NCBI GenBank assembly: GCA_017303855.1
Contig: JAFLBL010000008.1
Span: 62,001 to 126,000 of the forward strand
DNA length: 64,000 bases
Source of the DNA: Chitinophagales bacterium
GTDB lineage: Bacteria > Bacteroidota > Bacteroidia > Chitinophagales > Chitinophagaceae
Direction: 5' to 3'
Shown here: piece by piece, positions 49,068 through 58,220 of the stretch
How positions within the stretch are numbered: position 1 is the stretch's first letter
How the letters are laid out: every line of letters begins with the position of its first letter
The notes under the pieces: model-generated
Seen by the model: the letters and a program-made list of their open reading frames with translations, nothing else
Database searches by the model: none
What the model was told of the DNA's origin: nothing
Translations under genes and position numbers: made by a program

Positions 49068-50834
49068 TCAGAAATTGAAAGTTGCTGAGAAGCCGTTCTT
49101 AACTGTAACTTTTCCCGTTTCAAAAACATGCACTTTGTTTTTTTTATCATAGAAATGTAAAAGTGGTTTAGTTCCGGAAGTGAACGTGTTGAGTTTCCGC
49201 GTTTCGTGGATATGTAAAATCCATGTCCGGTATTTATTCATCCCCTTGTAATGTCCCGCCGGGGGCGCAATATTTACGGAAATTTTGTTTGCCGCCTGTT
49301 TCATACTGATCCGGGTACTTCGCAGTCCGCCTTGCAGGTAATCGTTACTGAGGCCGTCATCTTCCCGGAGTGTAAATACACCGTCAGCCCCGGGATAAAT
49401 ATGCAGATGAAGGGTGTCGTTGTTTCCTTTTTCAATGGAAGATGCATAGTTTCTCATTGGTAAAATGGCGCCGGCTTTAATAAACAGCGGTATTTGTTCC
49501 AGTGTAACCGGTATTTTCAGCACTGTATTTCCTTTGTGTCTTTCCCCTGTATAATAATTAATCCACTGGCCGGGTGGCAGATAAACGTCACGGCTGATCA
49601 CTCCTTTTTCATAAACAGGGGCCAACAGTATTTCCTCTCCAAACAGGTATTCATATAACTGCCCTGGAATTTTTCCAATCATGGGTTTCCCTTCTATCCG
49701 GCTTCGGTGGGCATAGCTGTAAATAAAGGGAAACAATTGCATACGCAAATGCGCATACTGTCTGAAGACGCTGTCTGCTTTTGCAGAATAATTCCAGGCC
49801 AGATTCGCGGTGGGATTTTCCGGCTGACAAAATACTTCGGTGATGGGATTGAACATGGAAAACTGAAGCCACCGGATATACAATTCTTCTTCCGGTTTTT
49901 GGGTAAAACCCATATCAAAACCGCCCAGGTCATTGGCCAGGAAAGGAATCCGGCTGGTTTCTTTTCCCGGATCCGTAAACATGGCTATATTTTCCTTTAA
50001 GGCAACAGCCGGAACCCAGTCATTAAATCTGATCAACGGGTTTTCAATAGTCCAGTCGCTCCGGGTATCATCTGTCCATTTAGCTGGGTATCGTTTGTAC
50101 TCTTCAGTCTCCATACCACCCGTATGGGAAAATATAAAGCCGCGGCCTTTTGTTTCCAGTCCGTACTCCTGGCTCAGTTCAAACATGGCCTTACAAGTAC
50201 TGATTTTCGACGTGCGGTCCAGCTTGATGAAATCGGCGCCTTCTTCAAAAAAATGTTTCATCTGTTTTTTGAAATAGGCGGCGGCAGCGGGATTGTCGAA
50301 ATCTATATTTCCGCAGGCCGTACCCGGATGTTCCGCTTTTTCCTGGAACATGGCGGTACTGGTACCTTTATTATGCCAGCTGTTTTTATTGATATATACG
50401 GAGGAAAAAAAGCCCTGGGTTTTAAAGTCGTGAAAGGCTTTTTCATTCCCAGTTTCCAGTATGCAATCCCAGGTCCAGAAGCCTCCTTTTATGCCTTGAT
50501 GCTCCAGGTGTTTCCACATCTGTTTTCGGTTGGGATAGCCCACAGTATCCGCTATAAAATCAATGTACTTATGCGGGCCAATGCCTTTGTCCGCATGACT
50601 CCAGAACCAGGAGTCTATCCAATAGGCATCAATCGGATAGTCGTGTGCTTTGATGGCATCAACCCGGTCAATGGTTTGCTGCTGATTGGTGTACCCCCCG
50701 TACAGTACCCCAAACGCCCATGCAGGTGGCAGTATCAGGTTGCTGTCTTTTACCGGGAAAATTTTTACGGGTTGCGCAATGGCTATAGACTGCGACGTAA
50801 TAAAGAATAAAAGTAAAGCAGTTATTGTTTTCAT
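49068..50834 (-). CDS. glycoside hydrolase family 31 enzyme lacking the N-terminal sandwich
   Basis: A 588-residue exported enzyme (signal peptide ending AIAQ). The GH31 barrel starts almost immediately (WAFGVLYGGYTNQ near residue 40, DYPIDAYWIDSWFW), so the roughly 200-residue galactose-mutarotase-like domain usual in GH31 is absent. The nucleophile Asp lies in FIKLDRTSK at about residue 206 and the likely acid/base Asp in WTDDTRSDW near 263. The distal beta-sandwich (YLPPGQWINYYTGERHKGN, LFIKAGAILPM) is intact. Substrate could be alpha-galactoside, alpha-glucoside or alpha-xyloside. Its ATG overlaps the stop of the esterase gene (ATGA), so the two are translationally coupled. Confidence 0.9.
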   Translation of the reverse strand: MKTITALLLFFITSQSIAIAQPVKIFPVKDSNLILPPAWAFGVLYGGYTNQQQTIDRVDAIKAHDYPIDAYWIDSWFWSHADKGIGPHKYIDFIADTVGYPNRKQMWKHLEHQGIKGGFWTWDCILETGNEKAFHDFKTQGFFSSVYINKNSWHNKGTSTAMFQEKAEHPGTACGNIDFDNPAAAAYFKKQMKHFFEEGADFIKLDRTSKISTCKAMFELSQEYGLETKGRGFIFSHTGGMETEEYKRYPAKWTDDTRSDWTIENPLIRFNDWVPAVALKENIAMFTDPGKETSRIPFLANDLGGFDMGFTQKPEEELYIRWLQFSMFNPITEVFCQPENPTANLAWNYSAKADSVFRQYAHLRMQLFPFIYSYAHRSRIEGKPMIGKIPGQLYEYLFGEEILLAPVYEKGVISRDVYLPPGQWINYYTGERHKGNTVLKIPVTLEQIPLFIKAGAILPMRNYASSIEKGNNDTLHLHIYPGADGVFTLREDDGLSNDYLQGGLRSTRISMKQAANKISVNIAPPAGHYKGMNKYRTWILHIHETRKLNTFTSGTKPLLHFYDKKNKVHVFETGKVTVKNGFSATFNF

Positions 50835-52459
50835 TTTTTGAAATATGTATTTATATAACGGATTAACATGACTGCAACTTCAAACTGGGTTGTTTCAGTC
50901 AGGTGTATGCCGTCTGTTGTCCGGTTTTCCAATCCGGCAAGCAGGGCTGTGTGTATATCGAGAAAATCAATTTGCTGTTCATTGCAAATATTCCGGAAAT
51001 GGATATTGTTGGCGATGATCCGCTCTCCGGCTCCGCCGTATTTAACCGGATCAGCTTTGGTATTATCGGCCGGGGGCGGACTGATAACACAGATGCGGGG
51101 TATTTTTTTCTGATGACGTATGCAATAGTCTTTAACAGACCGGATCAGTTTGCTGAGGTTTTGCCGGACTGAATCCTGTTTGCCTGCAAAAACAGCTTTA
51201 GCATCATTGGTGCCCAATCCGATCAGTAACAGGTCGGGATTGCTCCCGGTTTTGGAAAAAGCGGAATCAAGATATTGATTGATATTACCCAAAGTATTCA
51301 GCCGGGGTTGCTCCAGATTATTAAAACCAATAGTGTTTCCTGAAATGGAAATATTGACCAGAGATGAATAGGGCATCAGCTTGCCCAACTGTTGCGGCCA
51401 GCCGTTTTCGGCCGCGCCATTCGAGTCGCCAATACATACAACTTTCAACCGGCTGGTATGTTTTTGCGTATCTGCCGGCAACAAACTCAGGGCTACCGGT
51501 GCCAGCATTTCGTGTCCGCCTTCAAAAAGGGTAAGCCGGACAGGGCCCGCTTTTTTTTCCAGCTGTATCAGCCGGTTCTGCAAACGGTTGTTACTGTCGG
51601 CGCCGGGATTGAGTCGTTGAGCCAGGAGTGACCTGATTACTTTTTCAGGAATAAGAAGTTCCGGCGACGATGGGAAAAGGGCGGTTACCACTTTATTATA
51701 AAACAGTAATGAATGGCTGATTGGTACTGAACCGGTATAACCATCATGTATACCTGCAAACAGGTGCAGTGGGATATTTTTTCTGCGCTTCACAGGTACG
51801 GTTAAATGCAGGGGAGAACGCCGGTCCAGTTCAGACCAGTCCATTACCCGCTTATGCATGGCTACCTGCTCAATATCCGTGGCATACCGGGCATTTCTTC
51901 CTTTTGATTCCCAGTACCAGCTCCTCAGATCGCTGATGGGTACCCAGGCGGAAAAACTTTTTACCGGATACATGAGTTTCATATAGCAAAGCAGGGCGGC
52001 ATAGCCTCCGCCGGAAACGCCGATGATATGAACATTGGTACTGTCTGTATGTCCGCGACGGACAGCATAGCGGATGGCGTCTTCAATATCGGCAATCACC
52101 AGCGGACTGCCACAAGCATCCGGCCGGTTATTGGCGCCACGAAAGTCGGGGTGAATATAATTCCAGTTACGCAGCAACGCTTCACGGGCCAGCGGATCTT
52201 CCTGCATATAATCGCCGCTCCAGGTATGTAGGGAAACAATCAGGGGTTGTGCTTCAGCCTTTGTACTCTGATAATACCAGGCTTGTTGTACGGATTTGTC
52301 AACGCCTGAAATGAGTTGTATTTTTTCGAAAGGGGAGGGCCATGTCTTCGAAACCGTATTATCCCAGGCCGGATCATTTTTTTGTGCCCTTAGGTTTGTA
52401 AGGAGCAACGTAATAAAGCAGATCGTGCAGTAAACTGATTTCACCTGTTTTGTTTTCAA
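50831..52459 (-). CDS. two-domain secreted esterase (alpha/beta hydrolase plus SGNH)
   Basis: A 542-residue exported protein. Residues about 45-320 are an alpha/beta hydrolase of the prolyl-oligopeptidase/acetyl-xylan-esterase kind (GVSGGGYAALL near 148, a GxSxG nucleophile elbow; FEGGHEM with a possible catalytic His). Residues about 345-540 are an SGNH/GDSL hydrolase (CIGDSNGAAENGW for block I, SISGN block II, GLGTNDA block III, DGIHLTE block V with Asp and His). The two domains suggest removal of acyl or methyl groups from two positions of the same glycan. The TTG start at 52459 (KTKQVKS) gives a complete signal peptide; a GTG at 52444 is an alternative. Confidence 0.88.
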   Translation of the reverse strand: MKTKQVKSVYCTICFITLLLTNLRAQKNDPAWDNTVSKTWPSPFEKIQLISGVDKSVQQAWYYQSTKAEAQPLIVSLHTWSGDYMQEDPLAREALLRNWNYIHPDFRGANNRPDACGSPLVIADIEDAIRYAVRRGHTDSTNVHIIGVSGGGYAALLCYMKLMYPVKSFSAWVPISDLRSWYWESKGRNARYATDIEQVAMHKRVMDWSELDRRSPLHLTVPVKRRKNIPLHLFAGIHDGYTGSVPISHSLLFYNKVVTALFPSSPELLIPEKVIRSLLAQRLNPGADSNNRLQNRLIQLEKKAGPVRLTLFEGGHEMLAPVALSLLPADTQKHTSRLKVVCIGDSNGAAENGWPQQLGKLMPYSSLVNISISGNTIGFNNLEQPRLNTLGNINQYLDSAFSKTGSNPDLLLIGLGTNDAKAVFAGKQDSVRQNLSKLIRSVKDYCIRHQKKIPRICVISPPPADNTKADPVKYGGAGERIIANNIHFRNICNEQQIDFLDIHTALLAGLENRTTDGIHLTETTQFEVAVMLIRYINTYFKK

Positions 52460-52673
52460 AACTACGATGGAAAATACGTTCTCTTAGTTCTTTTCTTTTT
52501 TCATTTTTTTTGCGGCCATATAAATATTGTCAAATTGTAACTGGTGAACACCGTGTGCGAAAGGAGAGTAGTTTCGCAGCATGAAGGCAAACCATTTTCT
52601 TCCTGGCAGGCAACAGATTCCGGGTTACCTGATTAAAATCATAATCGATTTGCCGGACCGGTTGCAACGTATT

Positions 52674-52705
52674 TTTGTTGTAATTCTCTTATTTGTTTAC
52701 TTTTA
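52674..52705 (+). promoter_or_regulatory. candidate promoter of the ECF sigma gene
   Basis: TTTG at 52674-52677, a 20-base spacer, then TACTTTTA (52698-52705), a seven-of-eight match to TAnnTTTG. The ATG follows 16 bases after the -7 element, so the leader would be very short. Confidence 0.4.
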
Positions 52706-52720
52706 GATACGATTGCTAAA

Positions 52721-53278
52721 ATGAACGGGTATCAACAATATGAAAACAGCATACTGATTGACCTCTTATGTCAGAGTGATGAGGCTGCATTTACTGAACT
52801 CTATAACCGGTATTGCAAACAACTTTTTGCCATAGCCTACAGCCGGTTAAAAGAAACACAATCTGCAGAAGATATTGTCCATGATGTATTTGCCAGTCTC
52901 TGGGCCAACCGGGAGAAAGTGCATGTGGAATTGTTGGAAAATTACCTGGCTACGGCCGTCAAATACCTGGTATTGTCCAGGATAAAAAAGATAGAAACGG
53001 AGCGTGCCTATAAGCGCAGTTTTGGCTATAGCCCGGTTGCTGAAATTTCTGCTGAATCTTCCCTGCATTTTAAGCGGATTCTTGAATTAGTAGACCATGA
53101 AGTAGAGAAACTACCCGCGAAATGTAAACTCATTTTCAGGTACAGCCGGCAAAACGGAATGCCCGTAAAAGAGATCGCCAGCGAACTGCATATTTCTCCA
53201 AAAACCGTTGAGAACCAAATTAATAAGGCGCTTAAACAACTCAAGTTAGCCGCCCGTTCCTTCCTGCATTTATTCTGA
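52721..53278 (+). CDS. ECF-type RNA polymerase sigma factor
   Basis: A 185-residue sigma-70 factor of the extracytoplasmic-function type. Region 2 spans about 22-90 (FTELYNRYCKQLFAIAYSRLKETQSAEDIVHDVFASLW) and region 4 about 125-178 (LPAKCKLIFRYSRQNGMPVKEIASELHISPKTVENQINKALKQL). It pairs with the FecR-type anti-sigma gene 80 bases downstream. The pair is expected to drive the susC2/susD2 genes when SusC2 meets its substrate. Confidence 0.95.
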   Translation: MNGYQQYENSILIDLLCQSDEAAFTELYNRYCKQLFAIAYSRLKETQSAEDIVHDVFASLWANREKVHVELLENYLATAVKYLVLSRIKKIETERAYKRSFGYSPVAEISAESSLHFKRILELVDHEVEKLPAKCKLIFRYSRQNGMPVKEIASELHISPKTVENQINKALKQLKLAARSFLHLF

Positions 53279-53358
53279 AACACTGTCCCCCCAATTATTT
53301 TTAAAATTTTTTCAGGATTTCCGTAGGTGCTTTTGTCTGCCTGTCAGACTTATAGCAT

Positions 53359-54540
53359 ATGAAGGTTCCGGAAAACATAGTTCGTTTAATTGAAAAATAC
53401 CAGTCGGGCACTGCCACGAAGGAAGAGTTACAGGAATTGAACGGATGGTATCATTCTTTTGCGGAGGACGAAGTAGAAGTGATTTCCGATAAATCTGAAA
53501 CAGCGTTAACGGAGGGTATACATCAACGCTTGCTGGAATATATCCGTCAGACTTCTTCACCCGTTATCGGGAACCGCCGGAAACGCTGGTACTACGCGGC
53601 AGCCGCTGTTTTACTTTTGGGTATTGCAGGGGCTATCTATCAGTTACTAGATGACAGTACATCGCCTCCGGGAATAGCCGTTCAGCCGGCTCCATCTGTT
53701 TTACCTGTAAACGATATAGCACCTGGTGGAGATAAAGCTGTTTTGCAACTGGCCGATGGTTCCACTATTATATTGGACAGTGCTTCCAACGGATTATTAA
53801 CCAGTCAGGGTAGTATTAAGGTGGAGAAGCAGAGTAATGGGTTGCTCGTGTATACAATTAACGGGAAACAAATTTCTGAGTCCGATGAAGCATTTTACAA
53901 TACGATCACAACGCCCCGTGGCGGGCAATACCAGGTCACTCTCTCTGATGGCACCAGGGTCTGGTTAAACGCGGCTTCTTCAATCCGGTTCCCGGTATTA
54001 TTTACGGGTGCAGATCGTAAAGTAATGATAACCGGAGAGGCCTATTTTGAAGTAGCCAAAAATGCAACCCGGCCCTTCAAAGTAAAAACAGGCCGTTCAG
54101 AGATAGAAGTATTAGGCACACACTTTAATGTAAATGCCTATGATGATGAACCGGCTGTGAGAACCACATTACTGGAAGGCCTTGTAAAAGTGTCGGTGGC
54201 TGATGCTGCGGGCAAACCAACGGCCCGATTTTTAAAACCGGGACAGCAATCCGGGATTACCGGAAACGGTGAAATTTCCGTATTGAATAATGCCGATCTG
54301 GAAGAAGCGGTAGCGTGGAAAAATGGTCGTTTCCAGTTCCGGAGTGCTGATTTAAAAACAGTACTGCGCCAGATTTCCCGGTGGTATGATGTGGATGTGG
54401 AATACAAGGGGAATGTAAATCTGCACTTTACCGGTCAGCTGATAAGGGATGATTATGTGTCCAGGGTATTTGAAAAGCTGGCGTTAACCGGGGTGGTACA
54501 TTTCCGGATTGAAGGAAAGAAAATTATTGTTTCACCATAA
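53359..54540 (+). CDS. FecR-family anti-sigma factor
   Basis: A 393-residue inner-membrane protein. The N-terminal cytoplasmic part (1-75) binds the sigma factor, a transmembrane helix lies at about 77-97 (WYYAAAAVLLLGIAGAIY), then a FecR domain (about 190-280, TTPRGGQYQVTLSDGTRVWLNAASSIRFP, VTGEAYFEV-like GEAYFEVAKN) and a C-terminal DUF4974 domain (about 325-390, FQFRSADLKTVLRQISRWYDVDVEY). The periplasmic DUF4974 is thought to contact the STN domain of the cognate SusC, and SusC2 next door has one. Confidence 0.94.
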   Translation: MKVPENIVRLIEKYQSGTATKEELQELNGWYHSFAEDEVEVISDKSETALTEGIHQRLLEYIRQTSSPVIGNRRKRWYYAAAAVLLLGIAGAIYQLLDDSTSPPGIAVQPAPSVLPVNDIAPGGDKAVLQLADGSTIILDSASNGLLTSQGSIKVEKQSNGLLVYTINGKQISESDEAFYNTITTPRGGQYQVTLSDGTRVWLNAASSIRFPVLFTGADRKVMITGEAYFEVAKNATRPFKVKTGRSEIEVLGTHFNVNAYDDEPAVRTTLLEGLVKVSVADAAGKPTARFLKPGQQSGITGNGEISVLNNADLEEAVAWKNGRFQFRSADLKTVLRQISRWYDVDVEYKGNVNLHFTGQLIRDDYVSRVFEKLALTGVVHFRIEGKKIIVSP

Positions 54541-54616
54541 AAACACACAGTATGACTGCTGATTATTGGTATCTGGCAGGCCGTTATGGGTAGCTGGTTT
54601 CTATGGGGTGCCCAAT

Positions 54617-54650
54617 AAAAAACCGGGTTCCGTTTGCGGCGGAAACCCGG
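54617..54650 (-). terminator. hairpin with U tract on the minus strand
   Basis: An imperfect 10-bp stem (CCGGGTTCCG with CGG-A-AACCCGG, one bulged A) and 7-base loop. The U tract (six T) lies on the minus strand only. No minus-strand gene ends here, so it would stop an antisense transcript from susC2, or serve as an mRNA hairpin on the plus strand. Confidence 0.5.
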
Positions 54651-54715
54651 CTGAAGGCTGAGCACTGAATGAAACTACGTCTGTTAACGGTTGCCTATTC
54701 TTAAACCCAAACCTA

Positions 54716-54732
54716 CCTGCCGGACAGGCAGG
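54716..54732. repeat. short REP-like palindrome
   Basis: Perfect inverted repeat CCTGCC-GGACA-GGCAGG between fecR and susC2. It resembles dispersed extragenic palindromes of Bacteroidota; only one copy is visible in this window. Confidence 0.5.
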
Positions 54733-54813
54733 CAATACAAATTTATGTATTTAACTGCTCTTTGTAAATCAGGCTGGAAAAGAGGCCGATTTTCAACACA
54801 AACGATTAGAATT

Positions 54814-57800
54814 ATGAAACTTATTACAGTTTTCATATTCGCCGCCTGCCTGCAGGTGAGTGCAAACGGGTACGCCCAGAAAGTTACCCTCAAAGGGGAG
54901 AACCTGACACTTCAAAAGGTTTTCGATGAAATCAGAAAACAAACCGGATTCCATTTCTTTTATGCGGATGAAGTACTTTCTTCCGCCAAACGGGTTACTG
55001 TGGATATCCGGAAAGCGGAAGTGGGAGAGGCTCTTGATTATTGCTTTAAGGGGCAGGATCTGACGTATACAATTGCCGAAAAAACGATTATTATCCGTAA
55101 ACAAATAATGGCTCCCGCACCCGTGATAACGGCGGAAGAAATTCCGGTGCCCGCGGAGATTAAAGGGAAAGTGACCGATGCAAAAGGGGAACCTATTGCC
55201 GGTGTAAGTGTGGTGAACTCAAGAAACAGAAGAGGAACCACTACCAATGAAGCCGGTGAATTCAGTATCCAGGCGGAGCCGGGTGATGTGATTACCTTCT
55301 CTTTTGTTGGTAAGATGCAGCAAACGGTGAAAGTAACTGCCGGTAATAACCAGATCAATATTTCCCTGGCGGATGCTATGCTGACCAATGAGAATGTAGT
55401 GGTAACCGCATTAGGTATCAAACGGGAGGAAAAAGCATTGGGGTATGCCGTACAGAAAGTATCCGGAGAAAACCTGCAAAAAGTTTCCGGTGTGGATGTG
55501 GCAACATCGCTTACCGGTAAAGTGGCCGGGTTGCTGGTGAAAAACTCTTCGGATTTTGCTGCAGTTCCCGTACTGACCATCCGTGGAGAAAATCCATTAC
55601 TGGTTATTGACGGGGTGGCCTATGCCAATAAAACGCTGAGTGATATTTCTTCAGAAGATATTGAGTCAATCAGTGTGCTGAAAGGAGCTACCGCTTCCGC
55701 GTTATATGGATTCCGTGGAGCCAATGGTGTTCTGCTGATTACTACTAAAAACGGCCGGAGTTCACAATCAGGTATTTCCATTGACTTTACCACAAATACC
55801 ATGTTTACTGCCGGTTTCCTGGCAATTCCGGAAAAACAATCTGTATATGGTCGTGGTGGAAACAACACCTATAACATCAACTCTGATGCTTCCTGGGGTA
55901 CTTCCATGGATGGGAAAACCGTAACACAATGGGATCCTTTCCAGAAAGTATTCAGGGATATGCCTTACCTGCCGGTGGGTGTAAATAATTTTAAAAACTT
56001 CCTCGAGCAGGGGTATATCACCAATAACAATATCAGTGTAGGCTATAACAAAGGAAATGTGGCACTGCGTAATTCCTTAAACTGGACACAGAATAAAGGA
56101 CAATACCCGAATTCCACTTTGAATAAGTATACGTATTCATTCGGGGCGGACCTGAACCTGGATAAATTTAAAATGAGTACGAATTTGTCCTATGCCAAAA
56201 AAGCATCTCCTAATGTGGGATCAAACGGATATACATCCTACGACCCGATGTATACCCTCCTCATCTGGTCCAGTTCAGATTTTGATATCCGTGATTATAA
56301 AGACAACTACTGGATCACCAAGGGTGTTCAGCAGAACTATACGTATGGATTACAGCCCAACGGATCTTATACAGGAGCCAGTCAGAACAACCCGTATTAT
56401 GACCGGTATGAAAAAACCAATGAAATTTCCAGGGATATCTTCAATGCGGATCTTTCCCTGAATTATGAATTCAGCCCCTGGCTGAAAGCGACGCTTCGTT
56501 CCGGTATTGATTTTTACAAGGAAGTTGGCCAGCTAAGGGTGTCAAAAGGATCATACCTGCAAACGGGTAACACGGGTGTACCGGGTAATCCCTATACCTG
56601 GAACGGCGGTAATACCGGGGCGTATGTATTGGGACAGAGTTCCGGTTTCAGTACCAACACCGATATGCTGTTATCCGGCGAAAGAGCGTATAAGAAATTC
56701 AGGTTTGAGTACCTCGCCGGTGGTACTGTATTTTTCAGCCGGGATGACAATATGAACGCGGCTACCAATGGAGGTATTTCCATTCCCGGATTCTTTTCTA
56801 TTAAAGCTTCTGTAAATGCCCCGACTGTTTCACAAAGCCTTTACAGACGCCAGGTGAATTCCGTATTCACCCGGATTGGTATCTCCTGGAATAAACTGAT
56901 TTTTGTGGAAGCAACCGGCCGTAATGACTGGAGTTCCACCCTTTCAAAATCACAACGTTCTTATTTCTACCCTGCACTTTCGTCCAGTTTTGTGATATCC
57001 GAGCTGCTGCCCGGTACAAGAAGCTGGCTGGATCTGCTGAAGCTGAGAACTTCCTATGCGGTCTCTAAAAATATTCCCGGTATTTATGCCATCAACAGCA
57101 GCTATACCATAAACAACAGTACGTGGAATACAACGAATGGCGCCAGTGTGCCTTCCAGTTTATACCCGACTGATATCACTCCATCAGCCGCTAATACAAT
57201 TGAAGTGGGTCTGCAGGGTATGTTTTATAAAAACCGCCTGATGGCCGATGTTTCCTATTATGATAAGAAAATGTATGATGCCATCATAACCGGTAGTATT
57301 TCTCCCGCTTCAGGTTACTCAGGTATTTATACGAACAGTAAAGAAGTGATCAACCGTCGTGGATGGGAAGTAATAGTTAACGGAACGCCTATAAAGAATA
57401 AAGACTGGCAACTGGATCTGGGGCTGAACTGGTCTACTTTCAAACGCATTTATACGGCATTGGACCCGGTTTTCTCTGCTAAGAAACCCTGGATTTTTGA
57501 AGGTGCAAGGGTTGACGTGCTGCCCAGCCGGGCACAGTTATTCAGTCCGTCAGGAGAAATGATTTTTAATAACGGACGTATGGTGTATAGTTCCTATGAC
57601 TCAAAGTTCGGGTACACAGATCCTGACTGGTTATGGGGAATAAACTCCAGCCTGAGATACAAGAACTTCAATTTATACCTGTCATTTGATGGTGTGTCCG
57701 GTGGTATAATGAATACAAGAACGGAAAGTTATATGTGGCAGTCCGGCAACCACCCCAATTCAGTAACGCCCGAAAGAGCACTGGATGTGGCTACACCGGG

Positions 57801-58209
57801 TTCTTCCAATTACCTGGGACAAGGCGTGAAAGTAGTTTCAGGTACGGTAACTTTTGATGCATTTGGCAATATCACTAATGATACAAGGGTATTTGCGCCA
57901 AATGATATTAAAACCACTTATCGTCAGTATGCCATCGACCTGCACAACAGCAGTGCCTGGGGCGGTAATGGCAGTCCGGCTGATACCTATTCCAAGACCT
58001 TCTTTAAACTGCGTGAAATTTCATTGTCCTATAACATACCGGCTAAGTACCTGCATAAAATTGCCAAAGCCGCGTCTGTCAGCTTTATCGGACAAAATGT
58101 GCTGTTAAAAGCGAAGGATTTCAAATATTCAGATCCGGATGGCGGTACAGAGGATTTTTCAGATCCTGCTGTGCGCTACCTTGGTTTTAATCTCAAATTT
58201 TCATTCTAA
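54814..58209 (+). CDS. SusC-family transporter with STN domain (SusC2)
   Basis: A 1131-residue TonB-dependent outer-membrane transporter. The signal peptide (MKLITVFIFAACLQV...) is followed by an STN (secretin/TonB short N-terminal) domain at about 24-100 (VTLKGENLTLQKVFDEIRKQTGFHFFYADEVL), which signals to FecR. A carboxypeptidase-regulatory-like domain (about 115-195, IKGKVTDAKGEPIAGVSVVNSRNR), then plug (LTIRGENPLLVIDGVAY, IESISVLKGATASALYGFRGANG) and barrel complete it. The ATG at 54814 is chosen over a TTG at 54691 that lacks a signal peptide. SusD2 follows after 11 bases. Confidence 0.95.
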   Translation: MKLITVFIFAACLQVSANGYAQKVTLKGENLTLQKVFDEIRKQTGFHFFYADEVLSSAKRVTVDIRKAEVGEALDYCFKGQDLTYTIAEKTIIIRKQIMAPAPVITAEEIPVPAEIKGKVTDAKGEPIAGVSVVNSRNRRGTTTNEAGEFSIQAEPGDVITFSFVGKMQQTVKVTAGNNQINISLADAMLTNENVVVTALGIKREEKALGYAVQKVSGENLQKVSGVDVATSLTGKVAGLLVKNSSDFAAVPVLTIRGENPLLVIDGVAYANKTLSDISSEDIESISVLKGATASALYGFRGANGVLLITTKNGRSSQSGISIDFTTNTMFTAGFLAIPEKQSVYGRGGNNTYNINSDASWGTSMDGKTVTQWDPFQKVFRDMPYLPVGVNNFKNFLEQGYITNNNISVGYNKGNVALRNSLNWTQNKGQYPNSTLNKYTYSFGADLNLDKFKMSTNLSYAKKASPNVGSNGYTSYDPMYTLLIWSSSDFDIRDYKDNYWITKGVQQNYTYGLQPNGSYTGASQNNPYYDRYEKTNEISRDIFNADLSLNYEFSPWLKATLRSGIDFYKEVGQLRVSKGSYLQTGNTGVPGNPYTWNGGNTGAYVLGQSSGFSTNTDMLLSGERAYKKFRFEYLAGGTVFFSRDDNMNAATNGGISIPGFFSIKASVNAPTVSQSLYRRQVNSVFTRIGISWNKLIFVEATGRNDWSSTLSKSQRSYFYPALSSSFVISELLPGTRSWLDLLKLRTSYAVSKNIPGIYAINSSYTINNSTWNTTNGASVPSSLYPTDITPSAANTIEVGLQGMFYKNRLMADVSYYDKKMYDAIITGSISPASGYSGIYTNSKEVINRRGWEVIVNGTPIKNKDWQLDLGLNWSTFKRIYTALDPVFSAKKPWIFEGARVDVLPSRAQLFSPSGEMIFNNGRMVYSSYDSKFGYTDPDWLWGINSSLRYKNFNLYLSFDGVSGGIMNTRTESYMWQSGNHPNSVTPERALDVATPGSSNYLGQGVKVVSGTVTFDAFGNITNDTRVFAPNDIKTTYRQYAIDLHNSSAWGGNGSPADTYSKTFFKLREISLSYNIPAKYLHKIAKAASVSFIGQNVLLKAKDFKYSDPDGGTEDFSDPAVRYLGFNLKFSF

Positions 58210-58220
58210 AAACAGCCACA

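Noticed and set aside
50124..50810. Plus-strand open frame of 228 codons inside the GH31 gene
   Set aside because: Antisense shadow of a clear GH31 coding region.
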